This document shows, one piece after another, positions 42,846 through 52,175 of a stretch of DNA of 64,000 bases (position 1 is its first letter; every line of letters starts with the position of its first letter). Origin of the DNA: Geomonas limicola. Its GTDB lineage: Bacteria; Desulfobacterota; Desulfuromonadia; Geobacterales; Geobacteraceae. Below the pieces are notes generated by a model. The model saw nothing but the letters and a program-made list of their open reading frames with translations. It did no database searches and had not been told where the DNA came from. The position numbers and the translations under genes were made by a program. The stretch spans positions 372,001-436,000 of the forward strand of contig NZ_BLXZ01000002.1 in the NCBI RefSeq assembly GCF_014193675.1, read 5' to 3'.

Positions 42846-43688
42846 ATGTGCCAATCGAACAACATCTACCTGCCGCACCTTGCCACCATCGAAGCCATCG
42901 TCGACGAGACGCCGGACGTCCGCACGCTGCGCCTGGTTTTCCAGGACGAGGCGGTCCGCGAGAACTTCGCCTTCCGCGCCGGCCAGTTCGCTGAGTACTC
43001 GGCTTTCGGATCGGGCGAGTCGACTTTCTGCATCGCCTCGGCTCCGACCCGCAAGGGGTACATCGAGTGCTGCTTCCGCAGCGTGGGGCGGGTCACCGAG
43101 GCGCTGAGACGTCTCGAGGTCGGCGACACCATGGGGGTGCGCGGCCCCTACGGCAACTCGTTCCCCATCGAGCAGTTCTACGGGAAGAACCTGGTCTTCA
43201 TCGCCGGGGGCATCGCGCTCCCCCCCTTGCGCACCGTGATCTGGAACTGCCTGGACCTGCGCGACAAGTTCGGCGACATCACCATCGTCTACGGGGCGCG
43301 CTCGGAGGCGGACCTGGTCTACAAGCGTGAACTGGCCGAGTGGCAGGAGCGCTCGGACGTGCGGCTGGTGAAGTGCGTGGATCCCGGCGGCAACGGCCCC
43401 GACTTCGACGGGAAGGTAGGCTTCGTCCCCACGGTCCTCGAAGAGGCGGCACCGTGCGCGGAGAACACCATCGCCCTGGTCTGCGGGCCCCCGATCATGA
43501 TCAAGTTCACCCTGCCGGTGCTGGAACGCCTCGGCTTCGCCGACGACGCCATCTACACCACACTGGAAAACCGCATGAAGTGCGGCGTCGGCAAGTGTGG
43601 CCGCTGCAACGTGGGGAACGTGTACGTCTGCAAGGACGGCCCGGTTTTCACCGCGCGCGAAGTAAAGGCGATGTCACAGGAGTTCTAG
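42846..43688 (+). CDS. floxA: FloxA-like FAD/NAD(P)H-binding subunit
   Basis: 280 residues from the ATG at 42846 (AAAGG upstream). Ferredoxin-NADP reductase fold: FAD site 'RAGQFAEYSAFG', 'IASAPTRKGYIECCFR', NAD(P) site 'FIAGGIALPPLRTVIW' and 'LVCGPPIMIKF'. The C-terminal [2Fe-2S] site is 'ENRMKCGVGKCGRCNVGNVYVC', as in PyrK/AsrB. In Desulfovibrio, HdrABC-FloxABCD couples NAD(P)H oxidation to ferredoxin and disulfide reduction by bifurcation. A terminator follows. Confidence 0.88.
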   Translation: MCQSNNIYLPHLATIEAIVDETPDVRTLRLVFQDEAVRENFAFRAGQFAEYSAFGSGESTFCIASAPTRKGYIECCFRSVGRVTEALRRLEVGDTMGVRGPYGNSFPIEQFYGKNLVFIAGGIALPPLRTVIWNCLDLRDKFGDITIVYGARSEADLVYKRELAEWQERSDVRLVKCVDPGGNGPDFDGKVGFVPTVLEEAAPCAENTIALVCGPPIMIKFTLPVLERLGFADDAIYTTLENRMKCGVGKCGRCNVGNVYVCKDGPVFTAREVKAMSQEF

Positions 43689-43710
43689 GGGTCCCTGGTC
43701 AGCGACCAAT

Positions 43711-43742
43711 AAAAAAAGCCACGCGAAAGCGTGGCTTTTTTT
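43711..43742 (+). terminator. Intrinsic terminator of the hdr-flox operon
   Basis: AAAAAAAGCCACGC, GAAA loop, GCGTGGCTTTTTTT. A tetraloop hairpin with a T-run, 23 bases after floxA. Confidence 0.93.
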
Positions 43743-43890
43743 ATTGCAGCGTCGGAAAGTCTATTTCCCATTACTACAACCTTCCGGGATCCCTCCCACT
43801 TTAACCTTGACACCTGCCCGACTTTGCGCGAACGTGCCTCCCTGTCCGCGGGAGAAACCTCCAGCCCATCATCTGTCCAGAGAGTCCCCG

Positions 43891-44772
43891 ATGCCGTACC
43901 TGCTGCTCACCCTAAGCGCCTTTATCTGGTCCGGCAACTTCGTCCTGAGCCGGGCGATGAATGCCACCATTCCGCCCGCCGGGTTCGTCTTCTGGCGCTG
44001 GCTGGTGGCCATCTGCGTGCTCTGCCCCATCGTCCTCCCCCGCCTACGCAAGGAATGGCCGCTGGTACGGGCCAACCTGAAACTCGTCTGCATCTGCGGT
44101 TTCTTCGGCGTCACCCTCTTCAACTTCCTGATCTATACCGCGATGCACAGCACCACCGCGATCAACGCGGCGCTGGTGAACTCGGCCATCCCGGTCTTCA
44201 TCCTCATGTTCGCCCGGCTGATCTTCGGCCAGACCGTGTCGCTGCGCCAGCACGCGGGCATCGCGCTCTCGCTCGCCGGGGTCGCCACCATCATCCTGCA
44301 GGGGGACCTGGCCCGGATCCGCACGCTGAGCTTCAATCGCGGGGATCTTTTGGTACTTTTGGCGGCGGTGGCCTGGGCGCTCTACTCGGTGGCACTGCGC
44401 CGCTATCCGCAGGGGCTCAACCCGTTCGTCTTCCTGTTCTCCATCTCGATAAGCGGGCTCCTTTTCCTGGTCCCGTTCTACGCCTTCGAGATCCACAGCG
44501 GCGCCCTGATGAGCACCAACACCCCTACCCTTTTAAGCATCGCCTACGTGGGGATCCTCGCCTCGGTCGTCGCCTTCACCACCTGGAATATCGGGCTGCG
44601 ACGGGTGGGTGCCCACGTCGGCGGTCAGTTCATCCACCTGATGCCCGCCTTCAGCACCATGCTGGCCGTGGCCTTCCTGGGTGAGACCTTGCACCTCTTC
44701 CACATCGTGGGGATCGCACTCATCCTGACCGGCATCGTCTGCGCCACCTTCCGTGTCGCCAAGACCGCCTGA
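43891..44772 (+). CDS. EamA/DMT family transporter
   Basis: 293 residues from the ATG at 43891; the frame extends upstream through the terminator and is not used. Ten helices in two five-helix EamA repeats: 'LTLSAFIWSGNFVLSRAM' opens the first and 'DLLVLLAAVAWALYSVALRRY' the second, with the family motif 'STTAINAALVNSAIPVFILM'. These are inner-membrane exporters of metabolites; the substrate cannot be told. It is monocistronic. Confidence 0.88.
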   Translation: MPYLLLTLSAFIWSGNFVLSRAMNATIPPAGFVFWRWLVAICVLCPIVLPRLRKEWPLVRANLKLVCICGFFGVTLFNFLIYTAMHSTTAINAALVNSAIPVFILMFARLIFGQTVSLRQHAGIALSLAGVATIILQGDLARIRTLSFNRGDLLVLLAAVAWALYSVALRRYPQGLNPFVFLFSISISGLLFLVPFYAFEIHSGALMSTNTPTLLSIAYVGILASVVAFTTWNIGLRRVGAHVGGQFIHLMPAFSTMLAVAFLGETLHLFHIVGIALILTGIVCATFRVAKTA

Positions 44773-45085
44773 TTTTCCAAAACACCCCTCCCACCTGCAT
44801 TATCTTTTGCCAATTCTGCACCTCGTTTCAGCCGGTTAGCGTGCGCCTTCCGTTCGAGGATGCCGTATACTCTATTGCCGCGTTTTTTCGAGACTGGTAT
44901 CCTATCGGCTGGTAACAGGAAGCATCGTCAAATCCTTCCCGGTCAACGCTGACCTTCGACAGTGCGGCTCCCGCAAGATCCCCCGCAACAGCGTCCTGAA
45001 TGGAAACGGCCCAAGGATGCGCCTACCCCAGTTGGTTTATCACGAAGTGACCTCGATCCGAATACGACCCAGAGGAAGGTGACCC
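44773..45085. other. Gap upstream of nfnA
   Basis: 313 bases with no supported gene. GGTCAACGCTGACC at 44940-44953 is a perfect small hairpin. A possible 29-codon frame from the ATG at 44860 has no ribosome binding site at the right distance. No known riboswitch was recognised. Confidence 0.45.
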
Positions 45086-45928
45086 ATGTTCGAAGTCTTG
45101 AGTAACGAAGTTCTCGCCGAGAACCTCCACAAGATGGTGGTGTCGGCACCACGCATAGCCAAGGCCCGCAAGGCCGGACAGTTCGTGATCGTCCGCCTGG
45201 CGCAGGGCGAGGAGCGCATCCCGCTCACCATCGGTGACGCCGATGCCGCCGCCGGGACCATCACGCTGTTCATCCAGGCCATCGGCGCCTCGACCCGCCG
45301 CATCGTGCAGACCCAGCCCGGCGGCTTCATTCGCGACGTCGCGGGCCCCTTGGGCAAGGAAACCCACATCACCAACTGGGGCCGGGTGGCCTGCATCGGC
45401 GGCGGCGTGGGGACTGCAGTACTCTTCCCGCTGGTGAAGGCGCTTCACGAGGCCGGTAACCAGATCACCACCATTATCGGCGGCCGCTCGGAGCGCTACA
45501 TCATCCTGGAAAACGAGCTGACCCCGCTCTCCGAAGAGTTCCTGGTCACCACCGAAGACGGCAGCCGCGGCTTCAAGGGGTTCGTGACCGGTCCCCTCTC
45601 CGAGCTTTTGGCTGACCCGGAAAAGGCTCCCAAGGCTGTTTTCGCGGTAGGCCCGGTCCCCATGATGAAGGCGGTTGCCAATCTGACCCGTGAGAAGGGG
45701 ATCGAGACCATCGTCAGCCTGAACCCGATCATGATCGACGGCACCGGCATGTGCGGCGGCTGCCGGGTGCAGATCGGCAACGAAACCAAGTTCGCCTGCG
45801 TGGACGGCCCGGAATTCGACGCGCACCTGGTCGATTTCGACGGTCTGAGCGACCGGCTCACCAGCTACCGCAAGGAAGAGGCCACCTGCCTCGCAGCGGA
45901 GTGCAAACTGGGCAGGGAGGAAGCCTAA
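45086..45928 (+). CDS. nfnA: NADH-dependent ferredoxin:NADP+ oxidoreductase, subunit A
   Basis: 280 residues. FAD and NAD domains of FNR type (KAGQFVIVRLAQGEERIPLTIGD, 'ACIGGGVGTAVLFPLVK'), the NfnA/SudB form, with the C-terminal [2Fe-2S] site 'GTGMCGGCRVQIGNETKFACVDGP'. NfnAB couples NADPH, NADH and ferredoxin by flavin bifurcation. GAGGAAGG lies before the ATG. Its stop abuts nfnB. Confidence 0.9.
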   Translation: MFEVLSNEVLAENLHKMVVSAPRIAKARKAGQFVIVRLAQGEERIPLTIGDADAAAGTITLFIQAIGASTRRIVQTQPGGFIRDVAGPLGKETHITNWGRVACIGGGVGTAVLFPLVKALHEAGNQITTIIGGRSERYIILENELTPLSEEFLVTTEDGSRGFKGFVTGPLSELLADPEKAPKAVFAVGPVPMMKAVANLTREKGIETIVSLNPIMIDGTGMCGGCRVQIGNETKFACVDGPEFDAHLVDFDGLSDRLTSYRKEEATCLAAECKLGREEA

Positions 45929-47340
45929 TGAGCAACAAGTTGACACCGAAAGAACGGTTGGCCATCGAGCGGGTCCACATGCCCGAGCTGCCGGCCGATG
46001 AACGGAGCAGGAATTTTGAGGAAGTGAACCTGGGGCTGAGCGGCGACCAGGCGATGGACGAGGCCAAGCGCTGCCTGCAGTGCAAGCATCGCCCCTGCGT
46101 GGCGGGGTGCCCGGTGGGTGTTTCGATCCCCGAGTTCCTGGATGCCCTGGCCAGCGACGATCTCCCCCGCTCGGTGCAGATCCTGCGCGGCGACAACGCG
46201 TTGCCGGCGGTCTGCGGCCGGGTCTGCCCGCAGGAGACCCAGTGCGAGGCGCTCTGCGTGCGCGGCATGAAGGGGGAGTCGGTGGGGATCGGCTACCTGG
46301 AGCGTTACGTGGCAGACTGGGCCATGAACCACCCGGACCGGCTGCTGGTTGACCAGCGCGCCCCTAAGACCGGCAAGAGCGTGGCCGTGGTCGGCTGCGG
46401 CCCGGCAGGGCTCACCGCTGCCGGCGAATTGGCCCAGAAAGGGCACGCAGTCACCATCTTCGAGGCACTGCACGACACCGGCGGGGTGCTGCGCTACGGG
46501 ATTCCCGAGTTCCGGCTGCCCAAGGACATCATCGACCGCGAGGTGGCCCACCTCATCGACCTGGGCGTCAGCATCGAATGCAACGTGATCATCGGCAAAA
46601 CGCTCACCATCGACGAGCTGCGCGAGGATTTCGACGCCGTCTTCGTGGCCAACGGTGCGGGGCTCCCGACCATGCTGGGGATTCCCGGCGAAAACCTGAA
46701 AGGTGTCTATGCCGCCAATGAATTCCTGACCCGCGTGAACCTCATGGAGGCCGGCAGGAAAGAGGATGCCGCGACGCCGATCATCAAGCGCAGCGAAGTC
46801 GCCGTAATCGGCGGCGGCAACACCGCCATGGACTGCGTGAGGACCGCCCGACGGCTCGGGGCGAAGCGCGCCATGATCGTGTACCGGCGCAGCGAAGCAG
46901 AGATGCCGGCCCGCGTCGAGGAGATCAAGCACGCCAAAGAGGAAGGGGTCGAATTCGTCATGCTGACCGCTCCGCTGGAGATCCTGGCGTCGGAGGACGG
47001 CTGGGTGCGTGCGCTCAAGTGCCAGAAGATGGAACTGGGACCCGCGGATGCCTCCGGGCGCCGCCGTCCGCAGCCCATCGAGGGTTCCGAGTTCGAGCTC
47101 TCCGCCGGCGTGGTCATCAATGCCGTCGGCACCAACGCCAACCCGCTGTTGACCGCCACCGCTCCGGACCTGGAGCTGAACAAGTGGGGGAATATCGTGG
47201 CGAAGGAGAACGGCGAGACCAGCATCCCCGGCGTCTTCGCCGGCGGCGACATCGTCAGGGGCGGCGCTACGGTCATCCTCGCCATGGGCGACGGGAAGAA
47301 GGCTGCTGCCGCTATTGATGAGTATTTGAAGACGAAGTAG
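45928..47340 (+). CDS. nfnB: NADH-dependent ferredoxin:NADP+ oxidoreductase, subunit B
   Basis: 470 residues from the ATG at 45928 (GGGAGG upstream, start overlapping the nfnA stop). GltD-like: N-terminal Cys set 'RCLQCKHRPCVAGCPV' and 'CGRVCPQETQCEALCV', FAD 'VVGCGPAGLTAAGELAQ', and NADP 'VIGGGNTAMDCVRTARRLG'. Without nfnA it would be a GltD or SudA candidate; the pairing favours Nfn. The subunit holds the bifurcating FAD in known Nfn enzymes. Confidence 0.9.
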   Translation: MSNKLTPKERLAIERVHMPELPADERSRNFEEVNLGLSGDQAMDEAKRCLQCKHRPCVAGCPVGVSIPEFLDALASDDLPRSVQILRGDNALPAVCGRVCPQETQCEALCVRGMKGESVGIGYLERYVADWAMNHPDRLLVDQRAPKTGKSVAVVGCGPAGLTAAGELAQKGHAVTIFEALHDTGGVLRYGIPEFRLPKDIIDREVAHLIDLGVSIECNVIIGKTLTIDELREDFDAVFVANGAGLPTMLGIPGENLKGVYAANEFLTRVNLMEAGRKEDAATPIIKRSEVAVIGGGNTAMDCVRTARRLGAKRAMIVYRRSEAEMPARVEEIKHAKEEGVEFVMLTAPLEILASEDGWVRALKCQKMELGPADASGRRRPQPIEGSEFELSAGVVINAVGTNANPLLTATAPDLELNKWGNIVAKENGETSIPGVFAGGDIVRGGATVILAMGDGKKAAAAIDEYLKTK

Positions 47341-47363
47341 GCTGGTTTTTCGGTTAAAGCATG

Positions 47364-47398
47364 AGAGGCCTGGGCTAACTGCCCAGGCCTCTTTTTTT
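47364..47398 (+). terminator. Intrinsic terminator of nfnAB
   Basis: AGAGGCCTGGGC and GCCCAGGCCTCT around TAACT, followed by T7. Confidence 0.93.
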
Positions 47399-47423
47399 GG
47401 CTTTTGCTTACCAGCGAAAAGCA

Positions 47424-47460
47424 AATCCCCCCTGTCCCCCCCTTTTTCAAAGTGGGGGAC
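47424..47460. repeat. GC-rich palindrome, family B
   Basis: AATCCCCCCTGTCCCCCC arm, TTTTTCAAAG centre, TGGGGGAC arm; a form common between genes in environmental bacteria. Confidence 0.5.
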
Positions 47461-47525
47461 GTGATGGCAGCGTCAGTGCGTTGTGGCAACAGCAGCGCAG
47501 CTTTCCATTTTCTCGGCGTTTCTTG

Positions 47526-48428
47526 CTACTCCCGGGCTGCAGGCAGCGACTCTTCCGGGTCCAGCCAGTCGAGGAATGCCTGCAGGAGTTTGGTCGGCTT
47601 CGCTTGGCGGGTGAGCAGTCGCAGGCTGCGTTTGAGAGCGAGCGGTGACTCGATGCCTACCAGCCAGCCGTGCTCCAGCTCGCGCTGCACCGCGATCCGT
47701 GACAGGCACCCTACCCCTAACCCTTCCTCGGCCGCCTTCTTGATCGCCTCGGTGTGGCCCAGCTCCATGGCGATGGAAAAGCTGAGACCCCGCCTCGCCA
47801 TGGCGGCCTCGAATATCTCACGAGTACCTGAACCTTTCTCCCGCATCAGCCAGTCCGCCTGCTCCAGTTGTTCCTGCGTGGCCTTCCCCGCCAGCGCCCA
47901 CGGGTGGTTTCTCCCCACCACCACGACAAGTTCGTCCTGCCTCCAGGTGCAAGAGTTGAGCGAATCGTCATGCCCCGGCCCCTCGATGAGCCCCAGGTCG
48001 TACTCGCCGCTGACCACGGCGCTCTCTACCTGCTGGGCGTTTGCCACCTGGAGCAATACCTTGGCTCGCGGGTAGCGGGCGGCGAAACCGCCCACGACTG
48101 CGGGGAGCAGGTAGTTGCCGATGGTGGTGCTGGCCCCGACGCTCAACACGCCGACCGGCTCGCCCAGAGAGTCGTTGAGGAATTGATCGATCTGCTGGAC
48201 CCGCTGGATGACGTCGCGCGCCTGGGGGAGGATCGCCCTACCCCGGTCGTTCAGGATCAAGCGCCTCCCCTGGCGCTCGAAAAGCGGCGCTCCCGCCAGG
48301 CGTTCCAACTCGGCAATGGCCATGCTCACCGCCGACTGGGTCAGCAACAGCTCGCTGCTCGCCTGGGTTACATGCCCGTAGCTCGCCACTTTCTCGAAGA
48401 TCTCCAACTGTCTCAGGGTAAGGGTCAC
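47526..48428 (-). CDS. LysR family regulator (YeiE-like)
   Basis: 300 residues. N-terminal winged helix (MTLTLRQLEIFEKVASYGHVTQASSELLLTQSAVSMAIAELE) and a C-terminal ligand domain (GVLSVGASTTIGNYLLPAVV). It is divergent from the YeiH gene, as yeiE and yeiH are paired in E. coli, so it probably controls that transporter. The effector is unknown; sulfite has been proposed for YeiE. Confidence 0.88.
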   Translation of the reverse strand: MTLTLRQLEIFEKVASYGHVTQASSELLLTQSAVSMAIAELERLAGAPLFERQGRRLILNDRGRAILPQARDVIQRVQQIDQFLNDSLGEPVGVLSVGASTTIGNYLLPAVVGGFAARYPRAKVLLQVANAQQVESAVVSGEYDLGLIEGPGHDDSLNSCTWRQDELVVVVGRNHPWALAGKATQEQLEQADWLMREKGSGTREIFEAAMARRGLSFSIAMELGHTEAIKKAAEEGLGVGCLSRIAVQRELEHGWLVGIESPLALKRSLRLLTRQAKPTKLLQAFLDWLDPEESLPAARE

Positions 48429-48439
48429 CGCCGCTCCTC

Positions 48440-48454
48440 ATAAACAATGCTTAT
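48440..48454. promoter_or_regulatory. Candidate LysR binding site
   Basis: ATAAACAATGCTTAT: ATAA/TTAT arms, a T-N11-A motif. It lies 12 bases before the lysR start and 83 before yeiH. Confidence 0.5.
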
Positions 48455-48536
48455 GTTATCCATGAATATTTCCAATTTTTATTTATATAGAAGCAGCTGT
48501 ATTATGCAATCAGTTTCTTGAGTCGTGGAGGGGAAA

Positions 48537-49466
48537 ATGCAACGACAGATAGCAAAGATCGCATTGTTGGCAGGATTGGCGGTGAGTGCAGTTCCGGGAA
48601 CGAGCACTACGCTCGCCTTGGTCATGGGGGCAGCGGTAGGACTGGTGCTGGGAAATCCCTGGCCCCAGCGTTCCTCGCTGTGGAGCCGGAACCTGCTGCA
48701 GCTTTCGGTGGTCGGTCTCGGATTCGGCATGAGCATCAAAGAAGTGGTGCAGACCGGGCAGTCCTCGCTGGTTTTCAGCGTGGTCGGGATCAGCTTTACC
48801 CTGCTGACGGGCTTCCTGCTGGGTCACGTTCTCAAGGTTGGACCCAATACCTCGGCCCTTATTTCTGCGGGAACCGCCATCTGCGGCGGCAGCGCCATTG
48901 CAGCTCTTGCTCCGTCCCTGAAGGCGAAGGACGAAGAGACCGCCGTTGCGCTGGCCACCGTTTTCACCTTGAACTCGGTGGCGCTGCTGCTTTTCCCGAT
49001 GATCGGCCACCTGTTGCAGCTGAACCAGGCGACCTTCGGGACCTGGGCCGGGCTTGCCATCCACGATACCAGCAGTGTAGTCGGGGCTGCTGCGGCCTTC
49101 GGCAGCCAGGCGCTCGCCACCGGGACCACGGTGAAACTGACCCGGGCCATCTGGATCACCCCGGTGGTACTGGCGGTCGCTGCGTTCAATGGAGCGGATC
49201 GGAAGCTGCACGTACCGCTGTTCATCATCGGGTTCGTACTGGCCGCGGCCCTGCGGACGCTGGTGCCCCAGTACGGGGAACTCTGGGCGGGACTGGCGGC
49301 AACCGCGCGGCAATGCCTGGTGGTGACGCTTTTCCTGGTCGGAGCTGGTTTGAGCAGGGAGGTGCTGGGAAAGGTTGGCGTGCGGCCCTTGGTGCAGGGT
49401 ATCGTGCTCTGGGGGGTGGTGAGCGCGGCTACGCTTACGGCGCTGTTGCGGCTGGGTCTTGCCTGA
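48537..49466 (+). CDS. YeiH/UPF0324 family membrane transporter
   Basis: 309 residues from the ATG at 48537 (GGAGGGG upstream). About ten helices and the family motifs 'SAGTAICGGSAIAALAP' and 'GTWAGLAIHDTSSVVGAA'. Annotated elsewhere as putative sulfate exporters, though direct proof is limited. It overlaps the 3' end of the convergent GIY-YIG gene by 32 bases. Confidence 0.87.
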   Translation: MQRQIAKIALLAGLAVSAVPGTSTTLALVMGAAVGLVLGNPWPQRSSLWSRNLLQLSVVGLGFGMSIKEVVQTGQSSLVFSVVGISFTLLTGFLLGHVLKVGPNTSALISAGTAICGGSAIAALAPSLKAKDEETAVALATVFTLNSVALLLFPMIGHLLQLNQATFGTWAGLAIHDTSSVVGAAAAFGSQALATGTTVKLTRAIWITPVVLAVAAFNGADRKLHVPLFIIGFVLAAALRTLVPQYGELWAGLAATARQCLVVTLFLVGAGLSREVLGKVGVRPLVQGIVLWGVVSAATLTALLRLGLA

Positions 49467-49773
49467 TTGGGTCCTCGCTCCGGAGCGGTGACCAGGAGAG
49501 CGCGAAATCGGGCCGGGAGAGCAAGTTGGGGGCCGAGGCGGGGAGCAGATCCTTTTCCGTCCGCTTCAGCCGTTTAATGGCTATTTCTCGCCTGCTCGCG
49601 CTACTTCGGTCGTGTCCTTCCTCCAGGTAGAGGAGTTCGACCGGCTCGCGGCCGCGAAAGTACTTGGCCCCCTTCCCCGTCGCATGCTCGCGCAACCGCC
49701 GCTCGATGTCGGTGGTGATGCCGGTGTAAAGGGTGCCGTCGCTGCACCGTATGAGGTAAACCAGCCAGTTCAT
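49435..49773 (-). CDS. GIY-YIG nuclease-fold protein (UPF0213)
   Basis: 112 residues from the ATG at 49773. The N-terminus gives the GIY-YIG pair as 'VYLIRCSDGTLYTGITTDIERRLREH' with the conserved Arg. The single-domain YhbQ type; function in the cell is not established. The longer frame up to 49857 runs into a palindrome and is not used. Confidence 0.85.
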   Translation of the reverse strand: MNWLVYLIRCSDGTLYTGITTDIERRLREHATGKGAKYFRGREPVELLYLEEGHDRSSASRREIAIKRLKRTEKDLLPASAPNLLSRPDFALSWSPLRSEDPIRQDPAATAP

Positions 49774-49830
49774 TGAGCACTCAGAAGTTTGGTAATGAAT
49801 TAAAGCTGCCTTCAACCGTGAAGTGGCGCA

Positions 49831-49868
49831 TTCCCCCACCCTGACCCTCTCCCGCAAGGGGAGAGGGA
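49831..49868. repeat. GC-rich palindrome, family A
   Basis: CCCACCCTGACCCTCTCC arm, CCGCAAGGGG centre, AGAGGGAA arm. Confidence 0.6.
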
Positions 49869-49892
49869 ACCTGGGACACTCAGGAAATGAAA

Positions 49893-49921
49893 AAAAAGGG
49901 CGGCCCTGGGGCCGCCCTTTT
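49893..49921 (-). terminator. Intrinsic terminator of hemE
   Basis: AAGGGCGGCCC and GGGCCGCCCTT around TGG; on the minus strand followed by T8. Confidence 0.85.
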
Positions 49922-49939
49922 GGGCTTCATGCTTTGCGA

Positions 49940-50959
49940 CTACTTCTGGCTGAGGCGGTGTACGCACTCGACCATGTAGATGGCGTTCTCGGGCGGGACG
50001 GTCGGCAGGATGCCGTGACCCAGGTTGAAGATGAGCCCCGGACGTCCGGCGTTCTCGTCGAGGACGCGCTTCACTTCACGCTCGATGATCTCTTTCGGAG
50101 CGAAGAGCACGGTCGGGTCGAGGTTCCCCTGGACGGCCATGTCGCCCAGGATGTCGCGGGCCTTGCCGAGGTTGATGTGCCAGTCGAGGCCCATCACGTC
50201 GCCGCCGGCCTCTTTGACGATGTCCAGCATGGTGCCGGCGCCCTTCACGAAGTGGATGACCGGAACGTTGGTGCGGTTCAGGCCGTTGATCAGGCGCTGG
50301 GTGTACGGCAGCACGTAACGCTCGTAGTCAGCCGGGGAGAGCATGCCGCCCCAGGTGTCGAAGATCTGGATCGCCTGCGCGCCGGCTGCGATCTGGGCGT
50401 TCAGGTACTCCATATCCATGGTGGTGATCTTCTCCATGAGGGCAGCGTAGATCTCCGGCTCGGCGTACATCATCTTCTTCAGTGCGGCGAAGTCCTTGGA
50501 ACCTTTACCCTCGACCATGTAGCAGGCCAGGGTGAAGGGGGCGCCGCCGAAGCCGATGAGGGGCACCTTGGTGGCGAGCGCCTTGCGGAGCATCTTCACG
50601 GCGTCCAGCACGTAGGGGACGTCGGTCTCCATCTTCGGGATCTTGAGCGCCTCGACGTCGGCCATGGTGCGGATCGGCTTTTCGAAGACCGGCCCCGGGA
50701 CGAAGTCGAGTTTCATGCCCATCGGCTCGATGGGGGTGAGGATGTCGGAGAAGAGGATCGCCGCGTCGACGCCCAGGATGTCCACCGGCTGTACGGTTAC
50801 TTCGGTGGCCAGTTCCGGGGTCTTGCAGAGTTCGAGGAAGGTGCATTTGGAACGAACCCGCATGTAATCGGGGAGATAACGCCCTGCCTGACGCATCAGC
50901 CAGACCGGTACCACGTCAACCGGTTTCCCCCAACAGGCGTCCAAGAATCTTGTGTTCAT
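49940..50959 (-). CDS. hemE: Uroporphyrinogen decarboxylase
   Basis: 339 residues. N-terminal signature 'PVWLMRQAGRYLPDY' contains the active-site Arg residues; 'AAILFSDILTPIEPMG' has the catalytic Asp; 'LIGFGGAPFTLACYMVEG' and the C-terminal 'FNLGHGILPTVPPEN' complete the family. It converts uroporphyrinogen III to coproporphyrinogen III for heme, needed for the many c-type cytochromes of this group. GAGGAGG lies seven bases upstream. It is 136 bases after the radical SAM gene and reads in the same direction. Confidence 0.97.
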   Translation of the reverse strand: MNTRFLDACWGKPVDVVPVWLMRQAGRYLPDYMRVRSKCTFLELCKTPELATEVTVQPVDILGVDAAILFSDILTPIEPMGMKLDFVPGPVFEKPIRTMADVEALKIPKMETDVPYVLDAVKMLRKALATKVPLIGFGGAPFTLACYMVEGKGSKDFAALKKMMYAEPEIYAALMEKITTMDMEYLNAQIAAGAQAIQIFDTWGGMLSPADYERYVLPYTQRLINGLNRTNVPVIHFVKGAGTMLDIVKEAGGDVMGLDWHINLGKARDILGDMAVQGNLDPTVLFAPKEIIEREVKRVLDENAGRPGLIFNLGHGILPTVPPENAIYMVECVHRLSQK

Positions 50960-51095
50960 CGAATATCCTCCTCACTGAGTGATTAATAAGACATGCGACC
51001 GATCATACCGATGTGACAGAGCGGACCGATCGGGTGATTCCAAACTTCAGCTCGCGGTTGGGCTTTTAACGAACCGCAACCTCAACATCAACCCG

Positions 51096-52175
51096 CTACT
51101 TGTTCCCCTCTTCGCGCTGGATGCGGATGGGGACGTAGTTGCAGAACGGTTCTTCTTCCATATAGTCGCCGTGCACCGCATCGGCACGGGCCCGGCAGCC
51201 GCCGCAGACGTTCAGGTACTCGCACTGGCCGCACTTCCCTTTGTAGCTCTTGAAGTCGCGCAGGTTCTGGAAGATCTCGGAGTTCTCCCAGAGCTCGCGG
51301 AACGGGGTCTGCTTCACGTTGCCGGCGGTGCGGTGGAAGTAGGAGCAGGGCTTCAGGTTCCCGTAGCAGTCGATGAGGCAGATGGTCTGGGCCGCGATGC
51401 ACCCCTTGCCGCCTCCGGTGGAGAAGGTGAGCGAACGGCGCTCGAACTTGGTCCCCTCGGCCTTGGCCTTCTGCGGCACGATCCGGTAGTAGTGCGGCGC
51501 GCAGGTGGGACGCATCAGGATGTCGTCCTCCATCTTCTCCTGCTGGTAGTGCCAGTCGAGGATCTCCTCGTAGTCTTCCTTGGAGATCAGCTCGTTCATG
51601 ATCTCCTCGCCACGGCCGGTCGGGACGATCATGAACATGTACCAGGCGGTGGCACCAAGCCCCTTCGCTACCTTGAAGGTGTTGGCGATGTCGTGCTGGT
51701 TACGCTTGGTGAAGGAGGAGTTGACCAGGAACTTCTGGCCGTGCTTCCTGAAGAGACCGGCGGCACGCACCACGCCCTCGAAGGAGCCCGGGCACTGCCG
51801 GAAGTTGTCGTGCACCTCGGCGGTCGAGCCGTCCAGGGAGAGCGACACCATCTTGATGTCGGCCTTCTTCATGTTCTCGCAGACTTCGTCGGTGACCAGC
51901 GCACCGTTGGTCGCCATGCACATCCTGAGGCCGAGCGAGGTGCCGTAGGCGGCCAGCTCGAAGATGTCGGGGCGCATGAGCGGCTCTCCGCCGGAGAGAA
52001 CCACGACCGGCTTGGAGAACTCGGAGATCTCCTTCAGCAGGTTCTTCCCTTCTTCCGTGGTGAAATCACCCTCGGAGGAGGTCAGCTCGGACGAGCAGCG
52101 GCAGTGCACGCATTTGAGGTTGCAGCGCTGGGTGGTCTCCCAGGCGATCCATTTGGGTACGAACTCTTCAGCCAT
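51096..52175 (-). CDS. Radical SAM/SPASM protein, AhbC/AhbD/NirJ-like
   Basis: 359 residues. '[13 protein letters not shown]' carries the radical SAM Cys-x3-Cys-x2-Cys, with '[13 protein letters not shown]' next. The C-terminus is a SPASM region with '[22 protein letters not shown]' and '[23 protein letters not shown]'. The family includes the heme synthase AhbD, the deacetylase AhbC and NirJ. The neighbouring hemE favours tetrapyrrole work, but the exact step cannot be fixed. It lies before hemE in the same direction. Confidence 0.85.
   Translation of the reverse strand: MAEEFVPKWIAWETTQRCNLKCVHCRCSSELTSSEGDFTTEEGKNLLKEISEFSKPVVVLSGGEPLMRPDIFELAAYGTSLGLRMCMATNGALVTDEVCENMKKADIKMVSLSLDGSTAEVHDNFRQCPGSFEGVVRAAGLFRKHGQKFLVNSSFTKRNQHDIANTFKVAKGLGATAWYMFMIVPTGRGEEIMNELISKEDYEEILDWHYQQEKMEDDILMRPTCAPHYYRIVPQKAKAEGTKFERRSLTFSTGGGKGCIAAQTICLIDCYGNLKPCSYFHRTAGNVKQTPFRELWENSEIFQNLRDFKSYKGKCGQCEYLNVCGGCRARADAVHGDYMEEEPFCNYVPIRIQREEGNK

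Noticed and set aside
44860..44949. 29-codon frame upstream of nfnA
   Set aside because: GAGG touches the ATG, leaving no proper spacing, and the peptide has no features.
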